DNA of 64,000 nt from Ariolimax columbianus (taxonomy: Eukaryota; Mollusca; Gastropoda; Stylommatophora; Arionidae), in assembly GCA_036924085.1 (NCBI GenBank), contig JAVGWX010000005.1:38409983-38473982 (forward strand). Reading direction: 5' to 3'. Position 1 is the stretch's first letter. Every line of letters begins with the position of its first letter. The position numbers and the translations under genes were made by a program. Shown piece by piece: positions 43,917 through 55,139 of the stretch. The notes beneath the pieces were generated by a model. It worked only from the letters and a program-made list of their open reading frames with translations. It was not told the DNA's origin and did not search any database.

Positions 43917-44152
43917 TGAGTAGGTTTTTAACATAATTTTGAATCTTGCACAGGCCTCTGCTGATCAGCCTATTTCTAACTGCGATGGATTGTTAACGTG
44001 CGCGACAATGTACAATGGCGCTTGATCTCTAATACCCAGATTTTCGCGGGCAATACTTAAAGTCAACTAGAAAAAAAAAAAAATCAAGGTCTCCACCGTG
44101 ATTTGAACCCGCGACCTCCAGAACCCAAGGCCGATGTCTTATCTCGAGACCA
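43917..44152 (-). mobile_element. SINE family A, copy 3
   Basis: Minus-strand head TGGTCTCGAGATAAGACATC, then GGAGGTCGCGGGTTCAAATC, with the same body as copies at 19430 and 34371. It contains an A-tract (about 44070) not seen in the others. Confidence 0.76.
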
Positions 44153-44254
44153 CATTGTCCTCTCAGTTTGTACATTTGTTTTCATCTTCCATATCTTCTG
44201 CTAACGGTGTTGTTTGCCGGATAAAGTGCTCCCAGTCAATGCTGTTACTAGTGT

Positions 44255-44690
44255 TACTGGTCAGGCACAACATACTGATCAGATATGTTAGTCAGGGTCA
44301 AGCAAAACATACTGATCATATATGTTAGTCAGCGTAAGGCACAACATACTGATCAGATATGTTAGTCAGGGTCAAGCAAAACATACTGATCAGACATGTT
44401 AGTCAGGGTCAAGCAAAACATACTGATCAGATATGTTAGTCAGGGTCAAGCAAAACATACTGATCAGATATGTTAGTCAGGGTCAAGCAAAACATACTGA
44501 TCAGAAATGTTAGTCAGGGTCAAGCAAAACATACTGATCATATATGTTAGTCAGCGTAAGGCACAACATACTGATCAGATATGTTAGTCAGGGTCAAGCA
44601 AAATATACTGATCAGATATGTTAGTCAGTGTAAGGAACAACATATTGATCAGATATGTTAGTCAGGGCCAGGCAAAACATACTAGCTAAG
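44255..44690 (-). repeat. 37-bp minisatellite, array 2 (about 12 units)
   Basis: The unit is CATACTGATCAGATATGTTA then GTCAGGGTCAAGCAAAA on plus, the reverse complement of the 29765-30375 unit. Confidence 0.92.
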
Positions 44691-44870
44691 ACCCTCATCG
44701 CGGCTTCCTCGCAACCCTCCCTGGAAACGGGCTGTTTTCATGGCAGCCTGGATAACGTGGTGAGGGATCGACGTGTTCCCTGTAGTAGTGAGTGACAAGC
44801 AAGTCAAGCCAATCATACCACAACAGCCTGGATGACTCCAGTCTACCTTTATCAGCACGCTCGGGATGTG
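44683..44870. repeat. Conserved flank of the 37-bp array
   Basis: AAGACCCTCATCGCGGCTTC, then CCTGGAAACGGGCTGTTTTC and later TACCTTTATCAGCACG matches 55988-56165 after a shorter array of the same 37-bp family, in the same orientation. Array and flank therefore travel together as one dispersed repeat. Confidence 0.68.
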
Positions 44871-45139
44871 AGGAAAGCTACAGCAACACACCACTTAACA
44901 CCCCTTTCTGAGTGTGCAAGACAGCAACTATGCCCATTTTGGCCATTCGCAAATAACAAGAAGAACATACGACGATGAAGATTATATATTCTGTTCTGTA
45001 GAGAAGAGATCGTATTACGCTATGAACAGAACCATAGGTTCTCAGACACTCTGAATGAAAAACAAAGAATGTCAATACTGTGTTCTTGTAGCTCGCTAGG
45101 CGTACACGCCTGACCCTTTCTATTTTCCTTTCTTCCGCT

Positions 45140-45449
45140 CTCTCTTTCTCACGCTCTCTCTCCATCTCTCTATCTCTCGCGAATCCCACATTTGATTTCG
45201 AAATCTTGCGTCTTCCATAAGGCGGTTGTTGATCAACATCAAAATGGCCCCTTTAACAGTTACAAATGTTCCTACTACGGGGAAGAAGCGTCCTATGTAT
45301 AACCATTTTCGAATCGTTTCTGAATTGATCATTTTCTCGCCGTCTTGCCTTTCAAAATTGAAAGTAACGTACCCATTTACAGCTAGGTAGACAAGAATGT
45401 ATAGTGCATAGAAATCAAATCTGAGCCTTTTTCTGCTACAGATAAGCAC
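45140..45449 (-). other. Possible small hypothetical coding segment
   Basis: A 109-codon minus frame. Residues 1-80 (FYALYILVYLAVNGYVTFNF, RKWLYIGRFFPVVGTFVTVK) have mixed composition with two hydrophobic stretches that could be membrane helices. The C-terminal 25 residues are an Arg/Glu artefact of a CT-rich tract. It might be a decayed exon. I recognise no family, and there is no supporting splice evidence. Confidence 0.18.
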
Positions 45450-46200
45450 TCTTGCTAAACGTACTTCGCCGACATCCCTAACATCAGATAATCAATCTGT
45501 ACCAAGACTGGTTGCAACTAAACAGCTGAACGATGTAATTTTTGGGAATTTATTTGGGCTATCCAGGGCGTAATATATTATCTGGTTGTACCTACGGATG
45601 ACTATTAATATCTTACCACAAGTAACATGATACTATGAATTAGACTAACGAGGACATGGCACTTCCAAGTAGGGCTATTTATAGGCAGATAAATGTTGCG
45701 AGGATTGTGCTAGCCAGAATCAATGTTATCAGGTAGGAAGATAATGGGGCGTCGTGTCTGTTTTTATGTTCTGTTGGAAAACCTTGGAATTGAGAACCTA
45801 AGTATAGGTCTTGTTGTTGCTGTTTCATACCAAATCTAGCAGTCCTACCGTCACAGCATGTTTATAGATCATCAATTTGTTGACGATAAGTCTATTGTCT
45901 TTCATGTTAGATTTTACATACAGGCCCACATGTGCATTTGTTCAACGACATATTTATATGTAAATACACCTACATACACAAATACACATACGCACATTAT
46001 AACAACCATATTATTATTATTTCACACACACGGGCGAGCGAGCACGGCTCCGCACGTGCATTTTATCAATTCTATTTTAACATTCACAAAAGCAGAATGT
46101 CACGCACACGCTTAATTATATTCGTTTATTCTTTCAGTTATGTATTTATATGTACACACCTCACAAATATACACACGTACATATATGTTTGTCTCAAGTG
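45450..46200. other. Unassigned sequence
   Basis: No recognised feature apart from CA/TACA-rich low complexity at about 45955-46030. Confidence 0.4.
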
Positions 46201-46204
46201 ATTT

Positions 46205-46600
46205 TACACACTTGAGAGTGGTACCTGTATTACATTCCCTCTCACACACCAAAATATGTAGCAGTGATACATTCCCTCTCACACACCAAAAATATGTAGC
46301 AGTGATACATTCCCTCTCACACACCAAAAAGAGGTAGCAGTGATACATTCCCTCTCACACACCAAAAATATGTAGCAGTGATACATTCCCTCTCACACAC
46401 CAAAAATATGTAGCAGTGATACATTCCCTCTCACACACCAAAAATATGTAGCAGTGATACATTCCCTCTCACACACCAAAAATATGTAGCAGTGATACAT
46501 TCCCTCTCACACACCAAAAAGAGGTACCAGTGATGCATACCATCTCACACACCAAAAAGAGGTACCAGTGATGCATACCATCTCACACATTCGACAATGA
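46205..46600. repeat. 38-bp minisatellite (about 10 units)
   Basis: The unit is GTAGCAGTGATACATTCCCT then CTCACACACCAAAAATAT. The last units change to GTACCAGTGATGCATACCAT. Confidence 0.92.
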
Positions 46601-47250
46601 CAACTGTGATGCATCCCTTGTTACAGACGAGAGACAGATACCCGTGTATAAATAGATAGAGCCACCCTAACTCTCCAGCCGTGTCGTGAAATGGAGCTTA
46701 GAAAGGTTGTGCATAGCAATAGTAACGATTACTTTTAAAATCATTACTTTTGAACCGCCACTACAAATTATCTGATATAGCCTGCATGCAATAATGGAAT
46801 GAAAATCAAATAGTCCATATCGCATTTATCTCAACTGTTAATAGTTGCTGCATGTCTTCAGACTTGCGTCATCTTAATTCACATGCCTCTACGATTTATC
46901 ATTCATTGCGTAATGATCCAGGTGATACTATTGATCTTTCAATCTACACATGTATCGGTACAATTGAGAGGGCACCTCATCATACAAACACGTTATGTGT
47001 CGAATATGTAACGTGACGTTGTGGGGAGGATGTTAGTCCAATATTTTGTGACGAAGTGGGACTAGGAAAGTAAAATGTCAGCGCCTTAGTGGCTGCGCTC
47101 TACACTATCTCCGGTGTTTGTGTCAAGTTTTGCCGATGTTTGGGGGTTTCTGTTTGGATTATATTTCACTAATCCTTTACCAGGTGGTATTAGGGACTTT
47201 ATTCTTTGGAATTGCTGTGCTTTTCAACGTTTATTCTGTTTATTATGCTG
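46601..47250. other. Unassigned sequence
   Basis: No recognised motif. Confidence 0.4.
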
Positions 47251-47252
47251 CC

Positions 47253-47665
47253 TTTCGCTGCATTTCACGCCTGGCTCAAGCCTTGCGAAACCAGCCAATG
47301 ACGGAGTTCAAAATTACACTTAACTGCACACCATAATTCAGTCCACTATCAGCCCAGTATCACTAATCAGGGAGATATCGGCTGGGATTGAAGCCACTTT
47401 CTCCTACCTGCCCCTCCCCCCCCCCTCCACCTGAGGTTACACGATACCTCTCCCAGACTCATATTTTCCGCTGCATTTCATGCCTGGCTCAAGCCTTACG
47501 AAACCAGCCCATGACGGAGTTAAAAATTCCACTTAACTGCACACCAGAATTCAGTCCACATTATCACTAATCAGGGAGAAATCTGCTCGGATTTAAGCCA
47601 CTTTCTCCTACCTGCCCCTGCCAACCGGAGGTTACACGATACCTCTCCCAGCCTCATATTTTCAG
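47253..47665. repeat. Tandem duplication of a ~205-bp segment
   Basis: Both copies (about 47253-47465 and 47470-47665) hold CGCTGCATTTCA.GCCTGGC, CAAGCCTT.CGAAACCAGCC, CACTTAACTGCACACCA.AATT and AGGTTACACGATACCTCTCC in order. The first copy has an expanded C-tract. The segment shows no ORF of note. Confidence 0.88.
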
Positions 47666-47724
47666 CACAGCAAGGGTCACGCTGACCATAATTAGAATTG
47701 TCGTCGGTGGGCCACGTAAAAACA

Positions 47725-48656
47725 GGAAGTTTGACACGGATAGACATGGATATCTTGACACAAAAGTTTGATCTAAAAAATGTCATATTCAAAATTTTCG
47801 CAACAGAGCCTTGAAACCATGGCAGGTCTGATACAAAGTACGTTCAGAGTTGATCAGAGAGCGGTAACTCGGTTTCTAACAGCTGAAGGATGTCGATCAG
47901 TGAAGCGGGGTACACGGCTCAATCTGGGGAGTATGTAGGGATTTCAGTCGACACGCTACCCACGAACACAACCTCAGGAGTTGGACAAGGTATTGGTCAA
48001 TCAACGCAACGGGCCTTTAACGCCTACGTGAACATTATTATGTGACGAAGGATGAGCATGGAATTTGAATACACAAATGCAACGTCAGACACTTAATACG
48101 AGAAGCGTTCGAATCAAACTGAGGTATCAGTACCCATTGTGAACACCTTCTGATACTTCCCCTTCTAGGTGACCACCATTTAAACTGTCCCTAGCGACAC
48201 GGCGCATTTCTCAGCTAGCGAACGTAAGCTCAGGCGACGGGCCACCCTAATTGTTGCAGGATTTTTGGCGATCGCGCCTTCTGACGCATCACTATGCGCC
48301 TGGCCTGGTATCAAAATATTCGTCCGTCCGTCTTTAATAATCGTTGTCCTGTTTATCACTGTTGTGTTCGACACACTTTTGTCAGCATACACTTCCTGCA
48401 TTATGCGATTAATGTCAGCTGGTCGACCTCCTTCAGCTGTTTAAAACCGAATCACCGCTCGCTGATCAACTCTGGACGGATTCCATATCACACCCGTCAT
48501 GTTTTCAACTGTATGCTGAGGAAACTATGAGTCGGATTGATAATGGACTTTTGCAAACCTTACAGTTGGTATATGCTCTTTACACCTGAAGTGACGTCAA
48601 CATGCGCATCGTACATTTGGTACAATTAGGTCCGGTTTCATTTGAATACGCCTCGA
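47725..48656. mobile_element. Second mariner head-to-head remnant
   Basis: The right part on the minus strand starts CGAGGCGTATTCAAATGAAA and, near 48500, MTGVIWNPSRVDQRAVIRF, then ADINRIMQEVYADKSVSNTT, DGRTNILIPGQAHSD and RRLSLRSLAEKCAVSLGTV (transposase HTH pair). The left part on plus (about 47795-47925) has MAGLIQSTFRVDQRAVTRFL and TAEGCRSV, the same N-terminus in the opposite direction. Between them lies a scrap of LINE 3' end. No arm reaches the catalytic domain. Confidence 0.72.
47985..48035 (+). pseudogene. Scrap of LINE 3' end
   Basis: CAACGCAACGGGCCTTTAAC, then GCCTACGTGAACATTATTAT equals the 3' terminus of the 41055-41820 LINE (CGACGCAACGGGCCTCAGAC, GCCTAAGCGGACATTATTAT). Confidence 0.72.
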
Positions 48657-48779
48657 ACACGAATAAATGAAAACAAGAAATAATGTGTGCTAACTGGAAA
48701 TCCATAACGGTCTTCAATGGATAAACGTACTAGAGAAGCAGTTAGAAAACTGAGGTTTATTTATTAATATAAGAAGATC

Positions 48780-49480
48780 CGTGAAAGAGCCCACGGAACG
48801 CACGTTTCCATTTTTTGCAACAGCTTAAGGTGGATAAAGCAATAATTTAGCTAATACAGAACGCATACGAAAATCAAACAGCTTAAAAGGCACTCTAGGA
48901 AAATATTACAATGGAAGTAATTTGTTTTTTTAAGACCGATGATAATACACATTTTTTAATTTGCCTGACTGGGACAATCAGGAAAATAAACATACTTGTA
49001 TGATCACCAATCCTGAACATTGGCTATTCTGAACCAAGGATGAAAGAAACTTTAAGAAAAGGGAACTATGGAGAGCGAAAATATGCCATTACATTTTGCG
49101 GTAGAGCAATCCAATATAGAAAGAAAAATCGAAAGCATTAAAAAATATATCTACCAAAATTAATTACACAGCCAGGGCATTTGGTTTGAAGCTAAATGCT
49201 AGAAAAAATAAAGGGAATGTGATAGAAAAAAAGTCTAAAGAATACTCATAATCGAATGAAGAGGTTTTCCTGTTAGGTCTAAATCATTACAGAAAACGCC
49301 CGATGTGAAGCAGAAATCAAAATTAGTATCCCAATTGCAGAAACTATATAACATGTGAAACAAGACCTTCAAACATCAAGCTGCAGAAGAGGACATCACT
49401 TCCAAACAGATGCGACTTTATTAACTGCTTCAAACACACACGTTTGCAATTTTTTTTGAAGTGATACAATAATTATATCA
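48780..49480 (+). pseudogene. LINE RT palm remnant
   Basis: Pieces in shifting frames: LKVDKAII, LIQNAYENQTA (thumb of block A), YSEPRMKETLRKGNYGE (FN-YSE-MM-E-L), ARAFGLKLNARKNKGNVIEK (GLKLNA-KTK-MV), VFLLGLNHY (EF-YLGL-IT) and KRTSLPNR. The order fits an RT of about 230 residues with many frameshifts. Confidence 0.6.
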
Positions 49481-49589
49481 GCTTTTGAGATGCCGTGCTA
49501 TCGTAGGAAACGTAGGGTGTGCTAGATATACACATTGTCAAATTAGTAATTGGTTCTCGAGAACAGAAGAAGTGGACGTCAAGCCTCCG

Positions 49590-50335
49590 GATTGACAACA
49601 ATAGGATAGTGCCGTGACATGATCAGCAGACTTCAACGCCAGTTTTTGAGCTGACCAACAAAAGACAATTGCTTGAAATGTTTAGACAACTTGAACATCT
49701 TTCTCTGAACGGTCAAATGATGGACAATGACGTGACATGTTCAGACCACTTCAACATCTTTCTCTGAACAGTCTAACAAAGGACAATGTCGTGACATGAT
49801 CAGACGACTTCAACATCTTTCTTTGAACGGTCTGACAATCGATAATGACGTGACATGATCAGACGACTTCAATATCTTTCTCTGAAAGGTCTAACAAAGG
49901 ACGATGACATGATCAGACGTCTTCAACATCATTTTCTGAATTGACTAATAATGAACAATGATACGACAAGGTCGGGCGACTTCAATATAATTCACTGAAC
50001 TAAACAATAATGGTGGACAATGAGACATAATCAGACGACTTCAGCAGCATTCTCTGAACTGACCAATAATGAGCAGCGGCGGAAAAGGATCGGACGACTT
50101 CAATATCATTATCTGAACTTCCCCAAAATGATGGGCAATTACGTGACATCATCAGACCACTTCTGCATCATTCTCTGAACTGTCTTACAGGGGACATTGT
50201 CTTAACATGCTAAGACGACGTCAGTCAAGGCCCTTTTTATGAGCCAATACATAACAGTGGCATGACGTGATCAGAAAATTTCAACACCAGTCAGCGAACA
50301 CATCGCAGGGGACGTGATCAGACGACTTCAACACC
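49590..50335. repeat. Degenerate ~59-bp minisatellite (about 12 units)
   Basis: The unit resembles GGACAATGACGTGACATGTT, then CAGACCACTTCAACATCTTT and CTCTGAACAGTCTAACAAA. Copies are divergent in length and sequence, more so than other arrays here, so it is probably older. Confidence 0.82.
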
Positions 50336-50463
50336 ATTCTCAAGATTCATTAACATAATTATGACAACAATGCCAATATCAATAAAATGACAAACTTAAA
50401 CTTAACTTAACAAGGTCTTCATACTGCTTTAAAAGATTCTGTTGTGTCTGCGCAATCAGTTTC

Positions 50464-50826
50464 ATTTACATTTCCTACACACAAAAAACGATGCCTATTA
50501 CCAGTTGAACAGAAGAGAGCAGGTCGTGGTCTTCAGACTTCGCACAGGCCACAATAGACTGAGGTACTACCTATTCCATGAATTGAAGATAGGTGGCACT
50601 GACGAATGGTCGTGTGGTACCGAGAAAATGACCACTGAACATTTGCTGCAAAACTGCCCGACATACGAGTATTAGAGAAAACAGATGTGGCCATCACCAG
50701 TGGCAACACTAGACAAGCTCTATGGCAGTGTCGACAGCCTCAGGATGACCGCTGCTTTTTTCGAAAAAATACAGGTTGACGTCTGACAGCGTACGAAAAA
50801 GAAGAAGAAGAAGATTTACATGTCCT
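50464..50826 (+). mobile_element. Short 3' fragment of the intact LINE family, with TSD
   Basis: Residues NDAYYQLNRREQVVVFRLRT, then GHNRLRYYLF, WSCGTEKMTTEHLLQNCPTY are almost those of the intact LINE's last 105 codons, ending in (GAA)n. It has a stop after TYEY and a CPCG-to-WSCG change. Flanks ATTTACATTTCCT (50464-50476) and ATTTACATGTCCT (50814-50826) form a 13-bp duplication with one mismatch. About eight extra bases (ACACACAA) lie at the 5' junction. Confidence 0.85.
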
Positions 50827-50829
50827 TGT

Positions 50830-51105
50830 TCTAAAAGTCATGCGCTTTGAATCAGATGATGAATGCTTTAATTGCCCTTTCCTCCACTACTTCCCGTGGC
50901 AATGCATTCCAATCTATGACAAAACAAATATTTCCTAATATCTAATCTGGACCTTATTTTAGTTAATTTGTAGTGTACCCCATTGTTCTTGTATGTGGTT
51001 GTATTTTGAAGAAAAAAGAATTGCTTTAGTCTAATTGATCATTTCTTAGAATATCATATAAATTTGTATTAAGTCACTTCGAATTAGTCTCGTTTCTAGA
51101 CATTG
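50830..51105 (-). pseudogene. CR1-like LINE 3' fragment, copy 2
   Basis: Nucleotide match to 35230-35490 (TGTGGTTGTATTTTGAAGAA, GCAATGCATTCCA, and AAGTCACTTCGAA against CATCACCTCGAAG). The protein frame is largely lost. Confidence 0.6.
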
Positions 51106-52645
51106 TAGGCCATGTATACATTAAGTCATCATCACCATTTATTGCAGCCCATTGTGCAAAGGGAAATCGGAGCTCGAGGTTAAATATTAAAAGTGTTACT
51201 AGCTTAACGATGTCGTTGTGGAAGCCAGTTGAGGCTTGGCTACTTGAGTGAGAGGTAATGTTGCGTCTGAGCTGGCTGGTATAACTTAAAGTTACTTCCA
51301 GTTTGGGAATAGAGATCATTGCAATAACTTCATCTCGGAGGTAAATATATGAGACCTCTTTAACTTATTAACTTCGGAATTTTTTGGCGTCTGGAAATGC
51401 TAATTTTTGTAAGGTAAACCTGTTGATATAACGTACAAGGTAAATTTATACATTGAAGAAAATTTAATATTGATAAACTGAAATGAGTTATGACACTTCT
51501 TCTATTATATCAGCTTTATGGCATTGTAAGAAATGTTGAGTGCCGATGCATCGGCTCTAAGGAGGGAATCAGTTAACACATCATAATATTGGACTTCCAA
51601 GTCATTGTTTCGGGGGGTTCAGAATAGGTGTCCCTATCATGGGTGGATAGCTGACCTGATGAATGTAGACCTTCAAAACTTTGTGGAAGTAATGTCAAGA
51701 TGAGGTTGGGATGACAACAAGGCTAGCCTCTAAAACATTGTGATGGACTTACGACAAGGTAGTGTGCCATTATTTGATCGATCAAAGGCCGTCTCTTGAA
51801 AGTTGATACTGCAATCGATGTGCTAGCGATTCCCAGATGGCTTGATGTTGACATCAATCACTGATTGAGTAGAGAGAGCATGCCTGGAAGGACGGATCAT
51901 GAACACGTATAACCATCGGGATACAGTCAAAATCAATATTCACACGCTACCCATATTCTTGAGGACACTAAGCCCCAGTGTATTTTTCGAGGAAAAAGTG
52001 ACGTTAAATCTTAACAGAACTGAGCCACATCCTGCTGTAGTAATATGCCTTCTGACTCATGGAGAAGTCCCTTTGAAACGTTACATTTCAAGACTGACTA
52101 AATAACAAAACTTGCATATGTCAACTATCAGTTCAACTATAACTGCGCGTTTGTAAAACAAAGATGGATGTGTAGTTGGTTTCAGCGCATGATTATGTAA
52201 CATGGTCATTTTCAGCAGTGATTTTTTGAGTTTTGTACACGGTACACGGATTGGTTATGAAACCCTGACAAAATATGATTTCCGTAATTTAGTCGTTCTT
52301 GGAATGTGACGTTTCGAAAAGTTTTCCTGTGAGTTAGAAGGCTTGTATCGAAAGTAGGCTGTAGCTGAGCTAGCAGTAATCTGATTAGCAGTATATTCAT
52401 TTTTAAAAGAACACTTAATGTTATATCGAAATGTCATTGTGTTGGGGGAGGGGCATGGGTTTAAACGTGTATTTCTGACATTACAATGACGACAGCACTG
52501 CGGGGAGAGTGGATGTTCTCGGTGTTTTTGACGATCACAGAACAGAAAAGAACGACAACAGTTGCGAGACACCGTGTGTGAAGGACACCTTACTATATCA
52601 GTTTGACCACATGATAACTCATACACGATTTGACCTAGGCGTTCT
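51106..52645. other. Unassigned 1.5-kb stretch
   Basis: No supported gene. Open frames (51899-52105 plus, 52255-52626 minus) show no motif I can name. Confidence 0.4.
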
Positions 52646-52649
52646 GATA

Positions 52650-53017
52650 ATCATCATCTGGTATATCAGTCATTAACGTTATCTGAGCGTGTCTCTCCAT
52701 ACGACCCTATCCACTGGTTGATCAGTCCTATGACTAATTGTTCAGTTGTCTGAACATGTATCCATAGGACCCTATCCATGTTCTGGTTGATCATTCCTTA
52801 GATCGGTTTTAAGGTTGTCTGACCATTTCTCTCCATTGAACGATATCCTCTGCATCTTTTTTTCCCATTTCAGCAAAGGTTCGTACTTTAACTTGTATGC
52901 ATGCCTGAGATGTAAAGGTGTGTCTTGATCGCCCTTTTGAATGTTCCGCTTGATCTTACCTTAAAGTATCTTCTGTCAGTCAAATCAATCTTCGTTTTTG
53001 TATCTCAACATTATATA

Positions 53018-53096
<79 letters not shown>

Positions 53097-53440
53097 CTAT
53101 ATATTGTATCTCAACATTATATATATATTATACTATATATTGTATCTCAACATTATATATATATATATTATAATATATATAGTATTTCAATATTTGTTTT
53201 TGTGGTGACATTGTCATTTAATGCTCATTTTGTCCAATTTTCTCTTATCGTTCTAATATAGCCCATTTTAAACGCTCCCAAGCATCTGTTTGTTAGTCCT
53301 TGTTTCGGCCCCATACAGTGCAATTTGAACTATTTGAGTAGAGATTATTTGTTTTGTTAACTCTGTACTGATATTCTTAAAGGTTAGGAATTTCAGTTTT
53401 TCTATAAAAGCCTTTTTTTTTGACAATTCATAATTTCCGT
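52650..53440 (-). pseudogene. LINE RT thumb remnant split by a TA-rich tract
   Basis: Minus translation from 53440 gives LSKKKAFIEKLKFLTFKNIS, then TQIVQIALYGAETRTNK, equal to the F-KKK-LF--KL-L-LRK....W-IALYGAETWT block. It continues weakly below a TA tract (53015-53180) with DRRYFKVRSSGTFKRAIK and basic pieces near 52850-52700. Confidence 0.58.
53015..53180. repeat. (TA)n microsatellite with repeated TATTGTATCTCAACATTATA
   Basis: TA tract followed by two further copies of the adjoining TGTATCTCAACATTATATAT sequence, a small local duplication around the microsatellite. Confidence 0.9.
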
Positions 53441-53574
53441 CTCATTTACATATGTAAACTTCTGTTTTTGTTTGACTATTGTTGATTATATTAATTTGCC
53501 TATGTTGCTTAGCTATTGTTATAGATTTTGTCTTCAACGTGTCAAGATGTCAAACTCTTTGTAAAGTAAAGTAA

Positions 53575-53828
53575 CGCATGGCATTTCTGCCGTAGGGGTG
53601 TGAGGTGTTAGCGATCTCACATTTCTAAAGCTCGGTTATGTGATGGCGGTAGCCATCTCCTCTCCCTCGCCGCTTTTACTTCCCGGACTGAACCGGTACC
53701 CATTTAAGGCTGGTTCGACCCGGGAGCAATTGTGGTCAGAAAAAACATTACAGCCCCAACTGGGGAATTAACCCAGGACCACTCAGCTGCGAAGCCAGCG
53801 CGCTAACCGCTTCGCTACGCAGCTCCAC
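53575..53828 (-). mobile_element. SINE family B, full-length copy
   Basis: The minus strand begins GGAGCTGCGTAGCGAAGCGG, then TTAGCGCGCTGGCTTCGCAG (A box-like), then TCCTGGGTTAATTCCC (B box). The body shares GGGTACCGGTTCAGTCCGGG and GGAGATGGCTACCGCC with 43308-43472. A tRNA-type head with two internal Pol III promoter boxes makes SINE the best call. Confidence 0.8.
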
Positions 53829-54124
53829 AAACTCTTTGACCATGCTATTAATTGTTATCAAGCTCAATTTACAGCATTGCTTCTGATCCTTGCACGTTGG
53901 CCTGGCCATCTGTAAATGTGATCCCTTTAACAACTGTACCACTATTGACTTTGAACCCCACGCCCCCTCTCCCTTCCTCCTCCCTTTCATCTCCGAACAA
54001 CGTTCTCCATCATAATTTCAGACTATTGGTTATATAGGCTCGGCGAAAGCAAGTAACTCTGACGTACCGCATGTCTTATTTAAACATAATCTTTTAGTCT
54101 TTCTTTGATTGCTATAATTGATTT

Positions 54125-54350
54125 TCATTCACGTTTCGGAATACCCATATGATTGATATAAGAAACTTATCGATGCAACATCTGAAAAAGAAAGTGCCAA
54201 AGGACTCGATCAAAGTCTTTCTCGTAATCAATAAAGCAGACACATAGCGACCGTCCTTGATCGATCATTTTTTTTGCGAGATATGATATAAGATATGTAA
54301 ACTACCGTATACTACTTTCTGATATGAGACCAAATTCAGTCTCGACTCAA
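54125..54350 (-). pseudogene. LINE RT block, inverted 5' part
   Basis: Minus translation gives TEFGLISESSIR, then YLAKKMIDQGRSLCVCFIDY and EKDFDRVLWHFLF, the RT blocks E-QFGFR-GKGTR-AI, L-ERMIE--RDLYVCFIDYEKAFDRV. It points away from the following plus-strand 3' part (54430-55135), which encodes later RT blocks of the same LINE type. Confidence 0.7.
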
Positions 54351-54429
54351 CTGATTGGAAAATGGAAAAATTGTTTAACATTTACATCTATGATGTATTC
54401 TCAGCAATTAGGATGTGTCATATGCGATC

Positions 54430-55135
54430 AAATAACGAGAAGAGCCAGCAATGTGAGCGGAAAATCAAAATAAAAAAGAATAAAGTATTGATGATCTCAA
54501 AACTGAAAAATAGTCCCCAAGTTGGCATTCACTATAAGTGGAGACACTTTCAAACAAGCGTAAAACTATCTGTATCCTGGTCAACTAATTCCGGCTGATG
54601 GCAAATGCGAAGGGGAGATCATTAAGAGAATTGCAATGGAAATAAATACATTTAATAGCATGAGTCCTTCACTTCTGTCCAAACACATATTTCAGAATTT
54701 AAAAATCTAGAATCATTAAATGTTATGTGTATTTAGTTTTATTGAAGAAACCTGAACCATGACAAAGAAATTGGAGCAGAATTGTGACGTCTTTGAAATG
54801 TGGCTATTCAAAAGACTTGGACGAGTATCTTGGAAAGATTTTAAAACAAATAGTGAGGTTCTTGAACAGCTCAAGGTGGAGAATCTACTTCCGAAAGAAA
54901 TCAGAAACATGAAATTAAAATATTTGGGAATAATCAAGCGACATCACAGTCTGCTTAAGGTCATATTGAAGGGGAGAGTAGAGAGAAACATATCCAAAGG
55001 TCGGCAGAGGTACAGACGGATAGACATCAACATGTGGTCAGGACACAGCTTGACTGATTGTACCAACCTGGCACAAGAGCAGAGATCCATTACCGTCAAC
55101 ATCCAATGCGGAGGCGGCACTTTATGATGATGATA
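54430..55135 (+). pseudogene. LINE RT 3' part (palm end to C-terminus)
   Basis: Frames show NEKSQQCERKIKIKKNKVLM, then ISKLKNSPQVGI, DGKCEGEIIKRIAMEINTFN-like codons near 54595-54655, TMTKKLEQNCDVFEMWLFKR, LGRVSWKDFKTNSEVLEQLK, EIRNMKLKYLGIIKRHHSLL, GRVERNISKGRQRYRRIDIN and LAQEQRSI. The order is the end of an RTE-like ORF2. It finishes in a short TGATGATGATA tail at about 55127. Frameshifted near 54600. Confidence 0.78.
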
Positions 55136-55139
55136 CAAG

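Noticed and set aside
43485..43936. Arg/Glu-rich and Ser/Leu-rich proteins
   Set aside because: Translation of a (CT)n microsatellite.
47253..47665. LTR pair flanking an element
   Set aside because: The two ~205-bp copies are almost adjacent with no internal region, so a tandem duplication is enough.
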